Origin: Poronia punctata
Taxonomy: Eukaryota; Ascomycota; Sordariomycetes; Xylariales; Xylariaceae
DNA: 64,000 nucleotides
Assembly: GCA_022579005.1 (NCBI GenBank)
Contig: MU401495.1
Coordinates: 123,739-187,738 of the forward strand
Direction of reading: 5' to 3'
The notes under the pieces are model-generated. The model searched no databases. It saw nothing but the letters and a program-made list of their open reading frames with translations, and was not told the origin of the DNA. Numbering within the stretch: the first letter of the stretch is position 1; each line of letters opens with the position of its first letter. The position numbers and the translations under genes were made by a program. Of this stretch, positions 23,127 through 34,869 are shown in pieces.

Positions 23127-24616
23127 TCACAATTCCCCATCACCTGCATTTTCCATATCCGTCCATGTTACTCTCAATGCGTCGGGCAACAATGGGTTGT
23201 GGACGAGGCATACAGGTATTGACTCTGTCTCTGGTGGCTAAGGGAGCCGACAAGGAGAAGGGAAAAAGAAGGCGGGGATAAGCACAAATGGGACGGTATT
23301 ACAGAAGAATGCAGTTGACATAAGAGAGACAGACAACTTTGGCCCGCACATACCTTAACCTGCTCACGGCCCTGCATTGACTGCCAGTAGACAAAAATGT
23401 CATCCGTATCTCCATCGTCAAGCTTCTCCATTGTCTCGGCCGCAAGAGTAATGTCAAAGTACTCCTGTGCCAACAATCTGACATCTGGACGGCCGGTTAC
23501 GTCTCTGAGGAGCCTCTGACAATGGACCCAATACGCCACTCGTGTGATCTTGGGCTTTGCGCTTTGCAGTTTGCTCATGAGCCATCCCATCTCCCTAAAG
23601 AACGAAATGGAAGTTGCAATCTGGTCTTGCAAGAATTTTGGGTACCTCGTCTTATCAATACCGAATTTTGCCAGCCAGATCTTCGCAAGGTACATGAGAT
23701 GAGAGGCCTTCTCCTCGTCCGTCGTATCGCCAAACTCGGAAGTGCAGATATTCTCAAGATCCTTCATCGAGGCTAGCGGCTTGTGATCCGGGTCTCGAGG
23801 GTTGAATCTGAGGGCGGCGACGACTATCTGCAGGAACCTGGTGTATGCGCTCCGAGTGAATCGCTTGTAAAGCTCGACTGGTAAAAATGGGACCACGGCT
23901 TCGCAGATGATATCATGCGTTTCCTCATCTTCGTCATTTGCGCCAGCCAGACCAGACACGCGGAAAAGCTCGTCGGTATCCAGCAACTTGATTCGGACAA
24001 TGGGGTCGCCCGGGCGATGTGCCATATACCATGGCTCCGGAGTCAGGACGAAGACGGCGTCGAGCATACCATAGCGTGTATTGAATTGCCCGTGGAGGCT
24101 TTTCCCCTCTATCTGGGATCGTTTCGTGTGTCTTGATCCTTCTTTCTGTAGCTGGCGGAACAGTACATCCAGCTTATCTAAACCGCGTGCGATCTCGGCC
24201 CTATCGTCATCGAACTCTTCAGGCGGCGGGAACATGCTATTTTGGTTTCCGCCTCCGTGCACCGGCCCAAGTGGAGCATAATGTCCGTCATGTAGATCCC
24301 GGACCTTGGGTTCAATTTCTAGGAGGGAATCGAAGACCGAACGGGCGTATTTATGCCGTTTGTTCTCTCGGCGCTCTGACTCCATGATGATGGGCATATA
24401 GCGGTCGCGTTCGGTGCCTCGGAGAGGCTCGAAGAGGCATTGGTAGTTGTTCTGGGCGATATAGCGGTTCCAGGAAGTGGTCAAAGCTTTCTTGTTGGGC
24501 TCCTCTACCCAAGCCTGCTTGTCAAGGCAGGCATCCCAAAAGATTGCCATGGCCGTACGAGTAGGGAGGGGGGTATTGCCGTTCGCTGGGCGGGGCACAT
24601 ACACATTTAAAGACAT
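23127..24616 (-). CDS. Hypothetical fungal protein, about 457 aa
   Basis: The main exon is 23354-24616, encoding 421 residues of ordinary soluble-protein composition with no signal peptide or membrane helix. The frame runs on for another 60 codons of Ser/Leu/Cys-rich, non-protein-like sequence. A GTATGT donor at 23353 with a pyrimidine-rich tract and TTAG acceptor at 23238 lets it splice in frame to 23127-23237. That replaces the odd tail with a plausible 36-residue end (about 457 aa). No domain was recognised; acidic stretches (DDGDTDD) and several Trp-rich helices are visible. The unspliced version would be 480 aa. The main exon is convincing as a gene; the last exon is an inference. Confidence 0.65.
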
Positions 24617-26093
24617 TGTTATGATGATTCTGGGAGAATATTGGTGTGTAGGTATGCTGTGCCGATGGGTATCTCGAATATACTGGGGTCAATTCCAGGC
24701 CAGAATTCCAGGACAGTTAATGGAGGGCTGTCGATAAGGGGTAGAAGAGGCAGAAAAGCGCGGATTGTTCAGGTGTATGTTGACAGAGTATTAGACACCT
24801 ATAGAGCAGAAAGGGATATACCTCTGGGTATTTGTACGTTGGCAGAGTATGAGACAGGAATAAAGCAGAAATGAATATACGTCTAGTGATTCTGCACAAG
24901 TAGTATAACGAGTGATGGTCGTAAACGAAGGGAGTGGTTGAGGAAATGGGAGAGGAGAGGAGAAAACGAAGGGGAGAGGAAAGAGGCAAAGGAGAAATAA
25001 GAGAGGGGATGGTGACAGTATGCAATGTATTGGCGCACGCACTGCCCAGGCATACGTTATCAAAGAGTATGCCCTGGTCTGTTTCCACGTAGAACTTTAA
25101 ATGCATGTGCAAGTACTGGTCGATGGCTACAAGATTTAAGCCTCACTACCTACATGTACCTATAGCATAAACAAATGGACCAAACCCAGAATACAAGTAG
25201 TAATCGGTCACAAGGCAATTCATGCCTAGGTAGACCACTCCCATAATAACAACAATAGGCACTCTGTGGCATATGTTCCCATTGGTGATTCTCTACCGAC
25301 AAGATCCATGTTCTAAACATGTACCAACTTCCACTGTAAACAAGGGGATCAAAGCCATGTATCGATAATCTGAGATCGTCTCTAATGCCAAGGCCGAGTC
25401 TGTTCTGTAAGCCAAAGTTGCAATAAGTACCTGCCATAATAAAAAAGCATCTTTTTGCGTGTCGGCGTCGTGTCCACCCCCAACCTAAGCTAGAATATAT
25501 GCCATTGTCAAGCAACGTAAAGAAGGTGATGGATAAGGCATGCTTATATGGAAGTTAATGGGGGTGGCACTCTAGATGACAGACATGCCCCCTCTCCTCA
25601 ACATGCGTCCGATGATAGTGGACTTGAGTGGTACATATTCAGTCTTAAATACAGGTATTGATACTATGGGTTCAATGCACATGCAGCATTGCAAGTCACA
25701 AAAAGTTGCCCGTGTTAAAATGGCCAGTGAATCACCACAAAGACGTAGGTTAACAGGGACCAATCCCATATTCTCTACTATTTTCCTTATGCCTTGTGCA
25801 GGAGTTAATTGGCGCGCAAGTACCTATTCCAGTACAGGTATCAAGTCCAAGGCACGTCTATTCAAACGCGCTTTCCCCAGAAAAAGAGCTTTGTTTATAA
25901 AACTGGAAGGAAGGTGTTGCATGCGACCCCATAGTCCCAGCTTTACAGATATTTAAATCTCCTACAGCCAGCCCTACCGGTACACCCTCAAACAACCTTG
26001 AATCGACCCATCTCCGAGACGACAAAGACCAAGACCAAGCACCCGCCCTCCTCGAGTTTAGATACAACAGCATATTTACATTGCACAAGTACC
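24617..26093. other. Intergenic, divergent promoter region
   Basis: Lies between two divergently transcribed genes. Several open frames (for example 24717-25112 and 25150-25515 on the minus strand) are pyrimidine-rich or Cys/Leu-rich and resemble no family. Nothing else seen. Confidence 0.45.
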
Positions 26094-26936
26094 ATGTCTT
26101 ACCTAGGTTATGTGCCTGCTATGAATTTCGGTTGCGCCTATTTCCCGGCTACCGCCTCTTATCCAGCCCCCGCCGGCTCCCACCTGAGTGCCCCAGATCA
26201 ACCTATATACCACTACTTCCCGCCAGACCTATTAAAGGAACTAGGGCAAGATAACGGTGCGCCGGCAGCCTCAGATTCCCAGCCAACCGGTACGAACGGG
26301 GCAGCTGACGACGCTGCCAACCCAGGCACGAGTGGGTCACAAGGACCGCATGGAGGCCAGAATGGGGACTCATCGAATGCAGACGCAGACGATGACCAGG
26401 GAGCAAATGGAGATGCTGCACAAGGGGGAGGAAATACCGGAGATCAAGGGGACAATGGGAACCAAGGAGACGGAACCCAACAAGGGTTAGGAGGAGGAGG
26501 GCACACAACTGCAGGCCGCGACTCGAGTTCCAACCGAAACACGGATGGGAGAAATAGCGACAGGCAGACAAGAGCGCCTCACCCTCCTCGGTTCGACGTC
26601 CTACACACGATCAATTACACCCCATGGTCGCCTACCCCAGGCGACCGGCGGTCAGAACTAAGGATGGTTGGATCGAGCTATAGTCTGAGCGAGGCAAACA
26701 AGATGGCGATGAAAGAGGTGTACGATAAATACGGCGGCCTCGCGCACGTTACAAGGGGTCCGCTCCAACCTCCAGATTCCAGCTGGATTCGAAAGTCCAC
26801 GGGGACGGGAGTAGAGAAATGGCCCAATACATGGAAAATGGATGGCGGTCTGCTGAGCTTCAGTGTGGTCCATAGCAAGCTTCAGTATACGATCGAGGGG
26901 AAGGTCACCGTCGTTAAGCAACCGCATCCTGCTTGA
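26094..26936 (+). CDS. Hypothetical low-complexity protein, 280 aa
   Basis: Single exon starting at the ATG at 26094; the frame is open 32 codons further upstream but without an ATG. Residues 1-50 are aromatic and Pro-rich (MSYLGYVPAMNFGC start). Residues about 60-165 are a Gly/Asn/Asp/Gln-rich disordered region with QGDNGNQGDG-type repetition. Residues about 170-280 form a more globular domain with Trp and Tyr-rich segments (FDVLHTINYTPWSP, SWIRKSTGTGVEKWPNTWKMDGG). No family was recognised and there is no signal peptide or membrane helix. The globular C-terminus with normal composition argues for a real gene. Confidence 0.55.
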   Translation: MSYLGYVPAMNFGCAYFPATASYPAPAGSHLSAPDQPIYHYFPPDLLKELGQDNGAPAASDSQPTGTNGAADDAANPGTSGSQGPHGGQNGDSSNADADDDQGANGDAAQGGGNTGDQGDNGNQGDGTQQGLGGGGHTTAGRDSSSNRNTDGRNSDRQTRAPHPPRFDVLHTINYTPWSPTPGDRRSELRMVGSSYSLSEANKMAMKEVYDKYGGLAHVTRGPLQPPDSSWIRKSTGTGVEKWPNTWKMDGGLLSFSVVHSKLQYTIEGKVTVVKQPHPA

Positions 26937-27550
26937 ACCTGGCTTCGGGCTTTAGCATGATAACAGTCGGGAGGAAAATCTCATGTGAATTTTCTAGCTT
27001 AGAGCGAGAGACTAAGTATTTATCGCCACGGCGAGCCCATCAAGCTGGCACGGGGTATACAGAGAAACATGTATACAGGCTACCTACTATCTACAATTAA
27101 TACCGTTTCGCTTTCAAATAAACCTCAAGTCTAACCAAGACAGATCAGGGTAATTACGTGTGGGTCTGCGATGTGGTGTTGTGTAGTATCCTGCCGTCGT
27201 GAGCGTCTACACGGAGAGAAGGGCAAGGCATATCGCGCTCCTGTGATGTTCTGATCGAATGGTTTCTTGTACACGTATAAAAATACTTTTTATTGTAATA
27301 TGAAGAAGATACTGTTAATGATGTTGTTCTGAACTGCTGACCGGAAAATGGAGATGAAGTCAAATGGGATGGGTCTCGCCGGGGTTTTGCCGACCAAAAT
27401 ACGTGGATCCTCACCGTTGTATAACCAATCAGGATAACGTCAATTCATTCGTACTTGCGCTTGTTGGTCATCGGTCAACCCCTTCTCATCATTCCTTATC
27501 ATTCAGCTTAATCCCGAAACTCTGCTTTTCATTGACTTGGATATTATTAG
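26937..27550. other. Intergenic, no gene seen
   Basis: Downstream of the low-complexity protein gene. No supportable open frame, RNA gene or repeat was noticed. Confidence 0.45.
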
Positions 27551-27925
27551 ATGGATCAATTAAAGGGAGGCAAATCTCAAGGACACTCGCGGAATAAATC
27601 TGGCGCGATAGGTAAGTGTTTCCTCGTCTGGAAGTAGCTACTCCTAGGTACATGCTAGAATCACTATGAGTAGTTCAGACCCTCCCCACTCCTGTGTCAG
27701 TGACGACTTGTGGGGATCAAGCCAGATAAAAAGGGGAAGGAGCAGAGAGATGCCACATGGAACGGTGTCGGCTCTACCAAGTCCCCGATTTGTAAACTCT
27801 GTGGTCCAACTCAAGCGAAGCATGCGATGCCAATTGCTAACTTTGTCCACACCTTAGCTTCTCGGCCTAGGTCGTCGACAAAAGGGCCGCTAGATGTAGA
27901 TGAGTATGACGCCAAGTTTACATAA
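27551..27925 (+). CDS. Possible small two-exon protein, about 86 aa
   Basis: Exon 27551-27611 (20 codons, basic, MDQLKGGKSQGHSRNKSGAI) can splice through a GTAAGT donor, an AGTGAC branch-like word and a CCAG acceptor to 27726-27925, preserving frame. The second exon is Lys-rich and has a CKLC pair, which might bind metal together with nearby His. No family was recognised. It ends 41 nt before the ATG of the TRAPPC12 gene, so it might instead be a 5' leader of that transcript. Support is the clean intron and frame only. Confidence 0.33.
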
Positions 27926-27966
27926 TGGGCGAAAAAAGAGGCTAAGTTAGCTGTAGCAACCCTTTG

Positions 27967-29332
27967 ATGTCTCCTGTGGTGTCACAGACCAAACGCCTCA
28001 GTGGCAGATCAAGCCAGAATGCTAGCCCGCGGCCGAGTTCGACACAAGGCCGGTCGCCTATAGGACGATCAACACCTTCGGTTGGAATCCCAGTAACGAC
28101 GAGAGATTTCTCATTCTTACTGAAACCAGAGATCTATCATCAACTTTCGCCACTTACCACCCCGGCGCCATTCCGCAACCCCGCCAAACTACCCGGCGCC
28201 GATACCCCCATCCCGAAGCTGCTAGAGAATGGTCACTTCCGAGCTGCCGCCATCGCCGCCGCCCAGGAACTCACCGGATCCGCTGTTACGTTGGGATCGG
28301 TATCTATCAACCCCACGGACCACAGACGGATATTTGACCTGCTTTACGTCCGACTCTCATGCCTCTGTCTGATTGATGCTGTGCCCCTTGCGGCACAGGA
28401 AGCCAAGGCCCTGGAGGATCTTAACTCTTCCTTCTACACCGACGAGGAGACCGGTGCTCACCTTGCGCCATGGGCTCTACGGACGCTCGTCGTTCGTCTC
28501 CAGACTATTGGGTTTGGCGACCCACGCCGCGCCGTCATGAGCTATTATGAGTTGGCTCGTGAGGCACGTGCAGAGGCCGCTCGCGCTACCAAGGTACATG
28601 ACCACTCGGCTGCCGAGACATGGAAGGGTCGCCTGGCAGACCTAGGGATCAAAGTCGCCGGCGCTCTGATCGAGATGGACGATCTCGCGGGTGCGGTAGC
28701 ACATCTGTCATCGCTACAGGAAACGCAACTGGGTGGGCAACCGGAAACGGCCGGGGGTCTGACCGCCGGCGGTGGACGAGCTGCTGTCTGCCGAGCGCTG
28801 TTATGGCTGCACCTCGGAGACGTGGACGCGGCACGGCGATGTATCAGTCAGGGGCTTAGCGAGGAGGTACCTGGACGGGTCATTGACGCTTTGGCTGATA
28901 TGGCAGATGGGGATTACAATTCCGCGTTGGAGAAATGGAAGGAGTTGCACGACGAAATGAGCGAAACTGAGGTCCAGGACGAGATGGTTGGTGTCAATCT
29001 GGCTGTCTGCTTGTTATATACTGGTAGAATGTCCGAGGTACGTCTCCCGAAAACCCGCTCCTCCCACCCCAGCTACCAGACAACGTAGCCTTCCGGCGTG
29101 AACCCGTAGGCACTTATACTGATACGACGTCCAGGCCCGAGCTATTTTGGAAGACCTCGTCAGTGCGGGCCAGACTTCGCACACATTACTGTTCAACCTC
29201 ACGACCATGTATGAGCTCTGCACTGATCGGCCGAAGAATCTCAAGATACGACTCGCTGAGCGCGTGGCAGACATGGCTCCAGAAACGGTAATGGGAGGCT
29301 GGGAAAAGACGAATGCGGACTTCAAACTGTAA
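27967..29332 (+). CDS. TRAPP complex subunit 12 (TRAPPC12-like, TPR protein)
   Basis: Exons 27967-29037 and 29135-29332 with a 97-nt GTACGT..CCAG intron, 422 aa. The first about 45 residues are Ser/Arg/Pro-rich and disordered. Then comes DFSFLLKPEIYHQL and a series of helical TPR-like repeats (GHFRAAAIAAAQEL, DLLYVRLSCLCLI, AARRCISQGL, YNSALEKWKEL). The C-terminal NLAVCLLYTGRMSEARAILEDLV and LLFNLTTMYELCTDRPKNLK closely follow the end of animal TRAPPC12, including the usual end in lysine/leucine. TRAPPC12 is a subunit of TRAPPIII, which activates Rab1-type GTPases at the early Golgi and in autophagy; a role in this fungus is inferred. The ATG at 27967 is the first Met in the frame. Confidence 0.82.
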
Positions 29333-29703
29333 TTTCTATTATACCTTTTTTACCCGCACGAGAAAAAGACGGCATGCTTACGCCCTAGGTAATATGACAT
29401 ATGGATAGTTTATCCATGTCAGCTTTGACTACTTGTTAAGATACCCAAGGAAACGTTATCAAATTTTGCAGGGGCCTATCAAGGCATTTCTATTTTCATT
29501 ATAACAACTCGGCGCATTAAAATTATACTGCTTCAAGATTTAGGAGATGGGGTATAGTCTAAGGACGTCTCTCCGCCGTTCTTTGGCTCCCTCTAAATCA
29601 ACGCTTCGAATCGACTCGGCGATGCCGCCCTACCCAACATCCATGTCCAACAATGACTTGGACAAATTGATTATGCCCTACGTGTTCTGTCGGGAGTGCC
29701 ATC
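29333..29703. other. Convergent intergenic spacer
   Basis: Between two genes that converge (plus strand ends at 29332, minus strand ends at 29704). It should hold both 3' UTRs. No gene seen. Confidence 0.5.
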
Positions 29704-31011
29704 CTAAGTGTTAGCAGCTTCTCCTATCTGCGCTACACTTTCGGGAGGGGCCCCTTTCTCTTCGCCAGACGCTGTACGCTCAGACTCGTGCTTGGTCTTT
29801 GCTTTAGCAACAAGGCGTTCGGTCTGTATGCGCCATGCGACAGTAAGTACCATCTGCCAATTTTCCGTGACCCAGATGCGGACAGCCTCTTCGTCAAAAA
29901 GACCATCGTCATCCCTCAAGCTAGCGGGCGCTTCTATACCATCAAAGCTCGGGTCGTCAGCCATGATGATCTTCTTAAGCGCAGAAGCACAGCAGCTGCG
30001 TCGGGAATTCTCAAGCTCGGTGGGGATAGTGGTCTTAATAACTTCCTTCCAGAGAGTCTCGCGCTGTCGCTTGATCCTCCATTGTTTGAGGCGGAATGTA
30101 TAGATGGGCTGCACACTAGGGAAGTATTCGAAAGCCTGCTGACGGATATGGTCGCGGGTCGGCGGGGTCCCGATGAAGCGCCCTGCCGCACGACATGCCG
30201 GGATGAATTCTTCGAACCACCTCTGGCTCAAGGCGCGGTTTCTCATCCGGCTGCGGTCGTTTGACTTGAGGTTTTTCTTGTCCTCGTCCTCTTCCCCGCC
30301 ACTTTCTATGACGAATAATCGACAGGTGGCAGCGCACTCGAGCAGATCATCCTGACTGTCAAAGGGTTGTTCCCAATGAGTCTGGTCAAGTCTCAAGCCC
30401 AGGAATCTCAGATAATGGACGGGATCGTCGGTTAATAACACGCGGGCCTCTTTCTTATTCTGGGTTTCGATTTCCGGGATCCGGATATGTAGACCTGTCC
30501 CGTCGGCTGTCAATCCAAAGGGACGGATGACTGGTCCGAGAACATTTACGAGGTCGCCGTGGCCATGGGTGAATAACATCCACTGCAGCTGTCCGAGAGA
30601 GGAGTAGATGCTGACGTCTACCTGGATGTACTTTGGTGTGTCCCACCAGGGTATGGCCATGATTACCGAGTCTTCTTGTTGTTGTATATATCTTATCGCG
30701 CCAAGGGCTCTGCGGACTATTTGTGTCCCGGTTTCGGTTTCGGTTTCAGTTTCAGTGGTGCTTGTGTTTGTGTTTGTGTTTGTGGTGGTGGTGACGGTGG
30801 AATGGGGAAAGACATGTCGTCTATCCCAGGCGACGAATATGTCGATGTCGCCGTAACTTTCCTTGCCTGGTCCTTCTATGGGTACTGCGACGATGACAAA
30901 GTGTTGTCGTAGTCTCTCCTCGCAGTGTTGGCGTACGGCGCGGTATGTCGAGGGGCTCATCCGTGGTGTAAGTAGTGGATCCGGGCCGGATGCGAATGCT
31001 TGCCCGCCCAT
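29704..31011 (-). CDS. Nucleotidyltransferase-like fold protein (fungal, unknown function)
   Basis: Single exon, 435 aa, ATG at 31011. The N-terminus has TPRMSPSTYRAVRQH and then VPIEGPGKESYGDIDIFVAW at about residues 43-62. The G-D-I-D core resembles the metal-binding motif of the nucleotidyltransferase superfamily, and a Gly-Lys precedes it. Similar fungal proteins with an IEGP-K-SYGD-D pattern exist but have no established function as far as I know. Residues about 70-96 are a Thr/Asn/Glu low-complexity insert encoded by simple repeats. Later segments (IQVDVSIY, VHYLRFLGL, WFEEFIPACRAAGRF) look globular, and the C-terminus is charged. Enzyme activity is not proven by what is visible: the motif has only the first acidic pair clearly placed, and a third carboxylate could be in IQVDVS. 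Confidence 0.72.
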   Translation of the reverse strand: MGGQAFASGPDPLLTPRMSPSTYRAVRQHCEERLRQHFVIVAVPIEGPGKESYGDIDIFVAWDRRHVFPHSTVTTTTNTNTNTSTTETETETETGTQIVRRALGAIRYIQQQEDSVIMAIPWWDTPKYIQVDVSIYSSLGQLQWMLFTHGHGDLVNVLGPVIRPFGLTADGTGLHIRIPEIETQNKKEARVLLTDDPVHYLRFLGLRLDQTHWEQPFDSQDDLLECAATCRLFVIESGGEEDEDKKNLKSNDRSRMRNRALSQRWFEEFIPACRAAGRFIGTPPTRDHIRQQAFEYFPSVQPIYTFRLKQWRIKRQRETLWKEVIKTTIPTELENSRRSCCASALKKIIMADDPSFDGIEAPASLRDDDGLFDEEAVRIWVTENWQMVLTVAWRIQTERLVAKAKTKHESERTASGEEKGAPPESVAQIGEAANT

Positions 31012-32939
31012 GATGATTGGTCTGTTGCGGGGGAAGAATGAGAAGGGGGGGGGGGGGTTTATTTTTTTGATTTAATTCTTATAATCTGTGGAAGAAAAAA
31101 GAAAGAGGTGTATAGAAGCTAGAAGATGATTTGGTCTGCGAGTTTAATTTTAATGATTTTTAAGGTAGGTTTAAAGAATCAAACAGTGGCAGTGCTATGA
31201 ATGAGTCTTGTTTGCTTATTATGACTCCAAAGGAGGTAGGGTTAGTAGGTACATGTAGGTAGGTTAGGTTAGGTATGTACTTTGGTACCTTGTATACAAT
31301 ATTGGTGATGGTCCGTGCGCTGTTGTTTGAACTGACTACCATTATCCATGTTTTATATGTTCCCTCATTTGAAAGAGAAGAGCAAGATACATACTTAGGT
31401 AAGGTTAGGAGTTAGTTACTACTTTATATACAATACCTTCCTTGCCAATTATCAACAGACATGAAGTTTTATGTTTTGAAAGTAAAATTATTTGACCAAA
31501 CAATAATAGGAATGTCATGTTATATTATATGTCAAGCTGCATGCAATGTTTGTTTGTTTGTTTTGTTTGCTATCAACGTTATACCTATACCTAGACGCTA
31601 GGGGGTACTGTTACGTAGTATGTCTGTTTGTTGATATGTTGTTCTGTTGTAGCAATTCTTAGGAATTGGGTACTAGGTAGTAAATATTCCAGATGGTATT
31701 TTGAATAATATTTTTTTTTTGCATTCCTCCATCATCACGTTTGTGCGACTGGGGGTTGCTCTGCTCTCTGCTCTCTGAGATTCTAGACTAGGTCAAACCC
31801 CCCCCTCCCCCCCCAAGAAGGCTTTTTCTGTGTCTCATGCTTCTCTAACTCTCCGAACGGGCTCTGGTAAGTTGTGTCGCCCTTTTTGCGTTTGTGCCCT
31901 GTGAGGGAGGGGGAGGGGGGAAAGGCAGCTTTCAAGTTGTCATCGTTTCTTGCCCTTTTTTTTTCTTCTTCTTTTCAATCTTTTCTTCTTCAGTTGCTCG
32001 ATCCGATCCGTGCTTCTATCAGATCCGCTACTTCATTTTTGTCCTATCCCCACCCCCCCTATTATCAATGATTTTTGGTTGATCGCTTCGTTGTTCATCT
32101 TTAAGCAGAAAGTGGAATTGGAATTGGAATTTGAATCTGGTCTGGTTTGGTTTGCCTTGGAGGCGAGGGAGGGAGAGCATTCCTGTCTTGGCAAGGGGAT
32201 ATTTCCTTTTGAACGGCTTTGGTGAGAGAGAGAGAGAGAGAGAGAGGGCGGCTGCATTTGACCCGGCACATCAATCAAGTGATTGGGCGTCAACTGTGAG
32301 TTGTGACTATCGGAATTTTTGTGTAGCAGTATAAGAACTTCTACCGTCGCGAGGCGGTGCTAGTGTCATTGGTGCTGTCATGAAGCTGTCGCCTTGTTAA
32401 CTTATCTTGTCAAGTCAAGTCAAGTCAGTCGTTGATTTCGACGACAAATCCCTTGACGTACCTCTCGCTGTCTGTCCGGGTTGAATGAATGGATAGAGTT
32501 AGTCCACTTTTGCAAAAAGGATCTTTTGCTTTGTAAAACGCCCTTTGAGTCTACAGAAAAATGAATGAAATACTCTCCTTGTCAATATGTGTTTTACATC
32601 TCCTCCGCTCCACTTTGTTTGACACTATTGCAATATGCTACTTTTCAATAGGAGATTGAACACAGCAAAGAGTTTGTGGGGGGATTGTGTGAGAAGGAAC
32701 ACGACACAAGATGATGATGATGATGCTACGAGCCAGGATCTCAAGAGTCTCGGGCTGTCGCAGATCAATATCTGCAGTTCTCCTATGTGCTTGTTACCCT
32801 TTGCTTACGGGTTCGAGCACAGGTTTAGTGTCTCATTTCTCCGTGGTACAAAACGCAAAACTGTATACCCGTTCTGTCGATCGGTAAGTAAGCTTTACCC
32901 TCAGTCTTTGCCCAGGCAAGGTAGGAGGTAGGCAAGTAA
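31012..32939. other. Intergenic with simple-sequence tracts
   Basis: Contains a poly-G run at 31045-31057, interrupted poly-C near 31798-31814, pyrimidine-rich DNA around 31950-31995 and a GA dinucleotide tract at about 32224-32248. Open frames overlapping these tracts are artefacts of composition. No gene seen. Confidence 0.5.
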
Positions 32940-34869
32940 TCATGCTGCATTTAAGTTGCCTATTTGGCGTTTGCTAGATTCCATCATTATCTGTGATGTA
33001 TTTTCCGAATCTCGCTCCTTCAACTTCAGCAGCTCCTGGCAATAAGGGCTATGCATTCTAAGCCAAGTGCCATATCTGAGAAAGACAAAGGGTATGATTG
33101 CCATGACTAGACTGAGGAAGCCTAGAAGACTGCAAGCCCATGGAATTCCGAGTCTATCATACATCGGACTAGCAGCCAATGGAAGCAGAACAGCAAAAAT
33201 GCTACGACTAAATGCCGACGATACCAAAGCCGATGCCGCAAAGATGTCGTATGCATCTGCGAGGTAATTCAGCATGGATATGAAAACCAATTCGAGACCC
33301 ATGCCAAATGGAACTCCTGCGAGCATGGGGACAATCCAGTGCATGTCTGATCGGGCAGTCCAACCCTGAAAAACACCATCTAAATTAGCTCAAGATGCGC
33401 CGAGGGGTGGTCTTGGAAAGTCTTACCAGCCAGAATAACGATGATACGTTTAATGGTCCGCTGATACATGCCAAAGGAAGTCGACGATATTCCTCACTCT
33501 TTGGCCATGAAGCATTGCGTTCTTTGGCTTGTTCAAGAAATCTGTCGTACCAGATTGCTATGCCACAAGCGATAACACCGCCAACCCCGACTAAAACCTC
33601 TTAATACCCAATTCAATTACCTTTTTGGACATTTGACTCACTTGGAACCAGGGCTACACCAGCAAGTCCATCATTGAACTTGTATACGCCTAAAAGGGGT
33701 CAACATCCAAACACAGCCACGCCAGTGAATACTGCGACTTACCCTGAAACACAATGGGGTAGACTTGGAAGAAGAGGTAGAATATTCCAAATTGGAGAGC
33801 CAAGTACATGCAAGTACAGATAACGATAGGTTCTTTGAACATGACCACCTAGATGGGTTGGGTTAGCTAGGTAACCTTTCTAGCAAATGGACTAATCACA
33901 TACCGGTCTTGCGAGCTTCACTGTAACTGTGTGCTTCCATCCATTATCCTCAAGTTCGATGGGCGCATATATGTTCTGGGCATCATTAGGTGACGCTGTC
34001 CTCATTCGCTTTGCACGGCGCAAAAGGATAACTGGAGGATATGTCTCTGAAGCATATGTCAGGTTGGATCATCTCATCAAAATCAATGTCAAAGATCGTA
34101 CTTACCTGGGAGAACAAGAACAAGCGGCCAAGTTGCACCGGCAATTATCTACCCGACCCAAAACGTCCATCTCCACGAGACAGGTGATACAAAGCCCGAG
34201 ATGATAGGTCCAATAATTGGACCCAAGGAAGTCAACTGAATCCCGTTAGCATTTCCAAAACTTTCCCCTCGTAATAAATATACTTACTCCTATTAAGGCT
34301 ATTGCTTGACCTCTTCGCACAGGATCATCATAGATATCGGCAAAAATGCCGCCCACAACTGTTATCGGCGCCGAAGCAAAAGCACTAGAGAGGAAGCGAA
34401 AGATCAACAAAGCCGGCCATGTCGGTGCTAAAGCACATGCCAGGGTGAAGACAGTAAAGCCAAAAAAGGTCGAAAGCATCACAATCCTCCTGCCATGCAT
34501 CTCACTAAGAGGACCAAACAAGGGCGGCCCAAAGACATATCCAATCAGATAGACCGAGTTTGGCAATGCCAGTTGTTCGGCACTCGATACATTGAATTCT
34601 TCGGACAGATATTGGGAAGCGCCGCTTGGGAGTGACGACCCAAGTGTGCTGTTAGATGCGAGTGCAAGTCCGATTATCAGGACGAGAATCTTCCTGCTCT
34701 GTTAAAAAAAAAAAGGTGAGAAGCTGAATAAATATCATGATAAAAAGAAACACGACTTTTCTCCACGTACCCTACTCCAATTTGAAGCGCGTTCAGGGTC
34801 TTGATCAGAAAACCTGACCAATCTCATATCCTCCATATCACCATTGCCCTGCATATGGACAGAGGCCAT
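32940..34869 (-). pseudogene. MFS transporter (DHA1 type) with one in-frame TAG
   Basis: Eight exons reconstruct a 508-residue drug:H+ antiporter: 34771-34869, 34288-34698, 34106-34235, 33904-34046, 33743-33848, 33642-33689, 33427-33590 and 32940-33365. Every join is in frame and uses good GT..AG sites. Family blocks are FGPLSEMHGRR (motif A), FRFLSSAFASAPITVVGG, LGPIIGPIISGFVSP-SWRWTFW, LPETYPPVILLRRAK and the C-terminal FIPFVFLRYG. At 34149-34151 (codon 199), where the family has a hydrophobic residue after FWVG, the codon is TAG. Flanking coding sequence on both sides is intact, so this is a young nonsense mutation, a sequencing error or a read-through site. Introns and other motifs show no decay. 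It lies next to the P450 and shares its kind of lesion. Product would normally sit in the plasma membrane and export small toxic molecules. Confidence 0.85.

Noticed and set aside
34106..34235. Idea that the MFS TAG is removed by an extra intron starting at the GT just before it
   Set aside because: The sequence after the TAG continues the conserved transmembrane segment IIAGATWPLVLVLP in the same frame, so removing it would delete family sequence.
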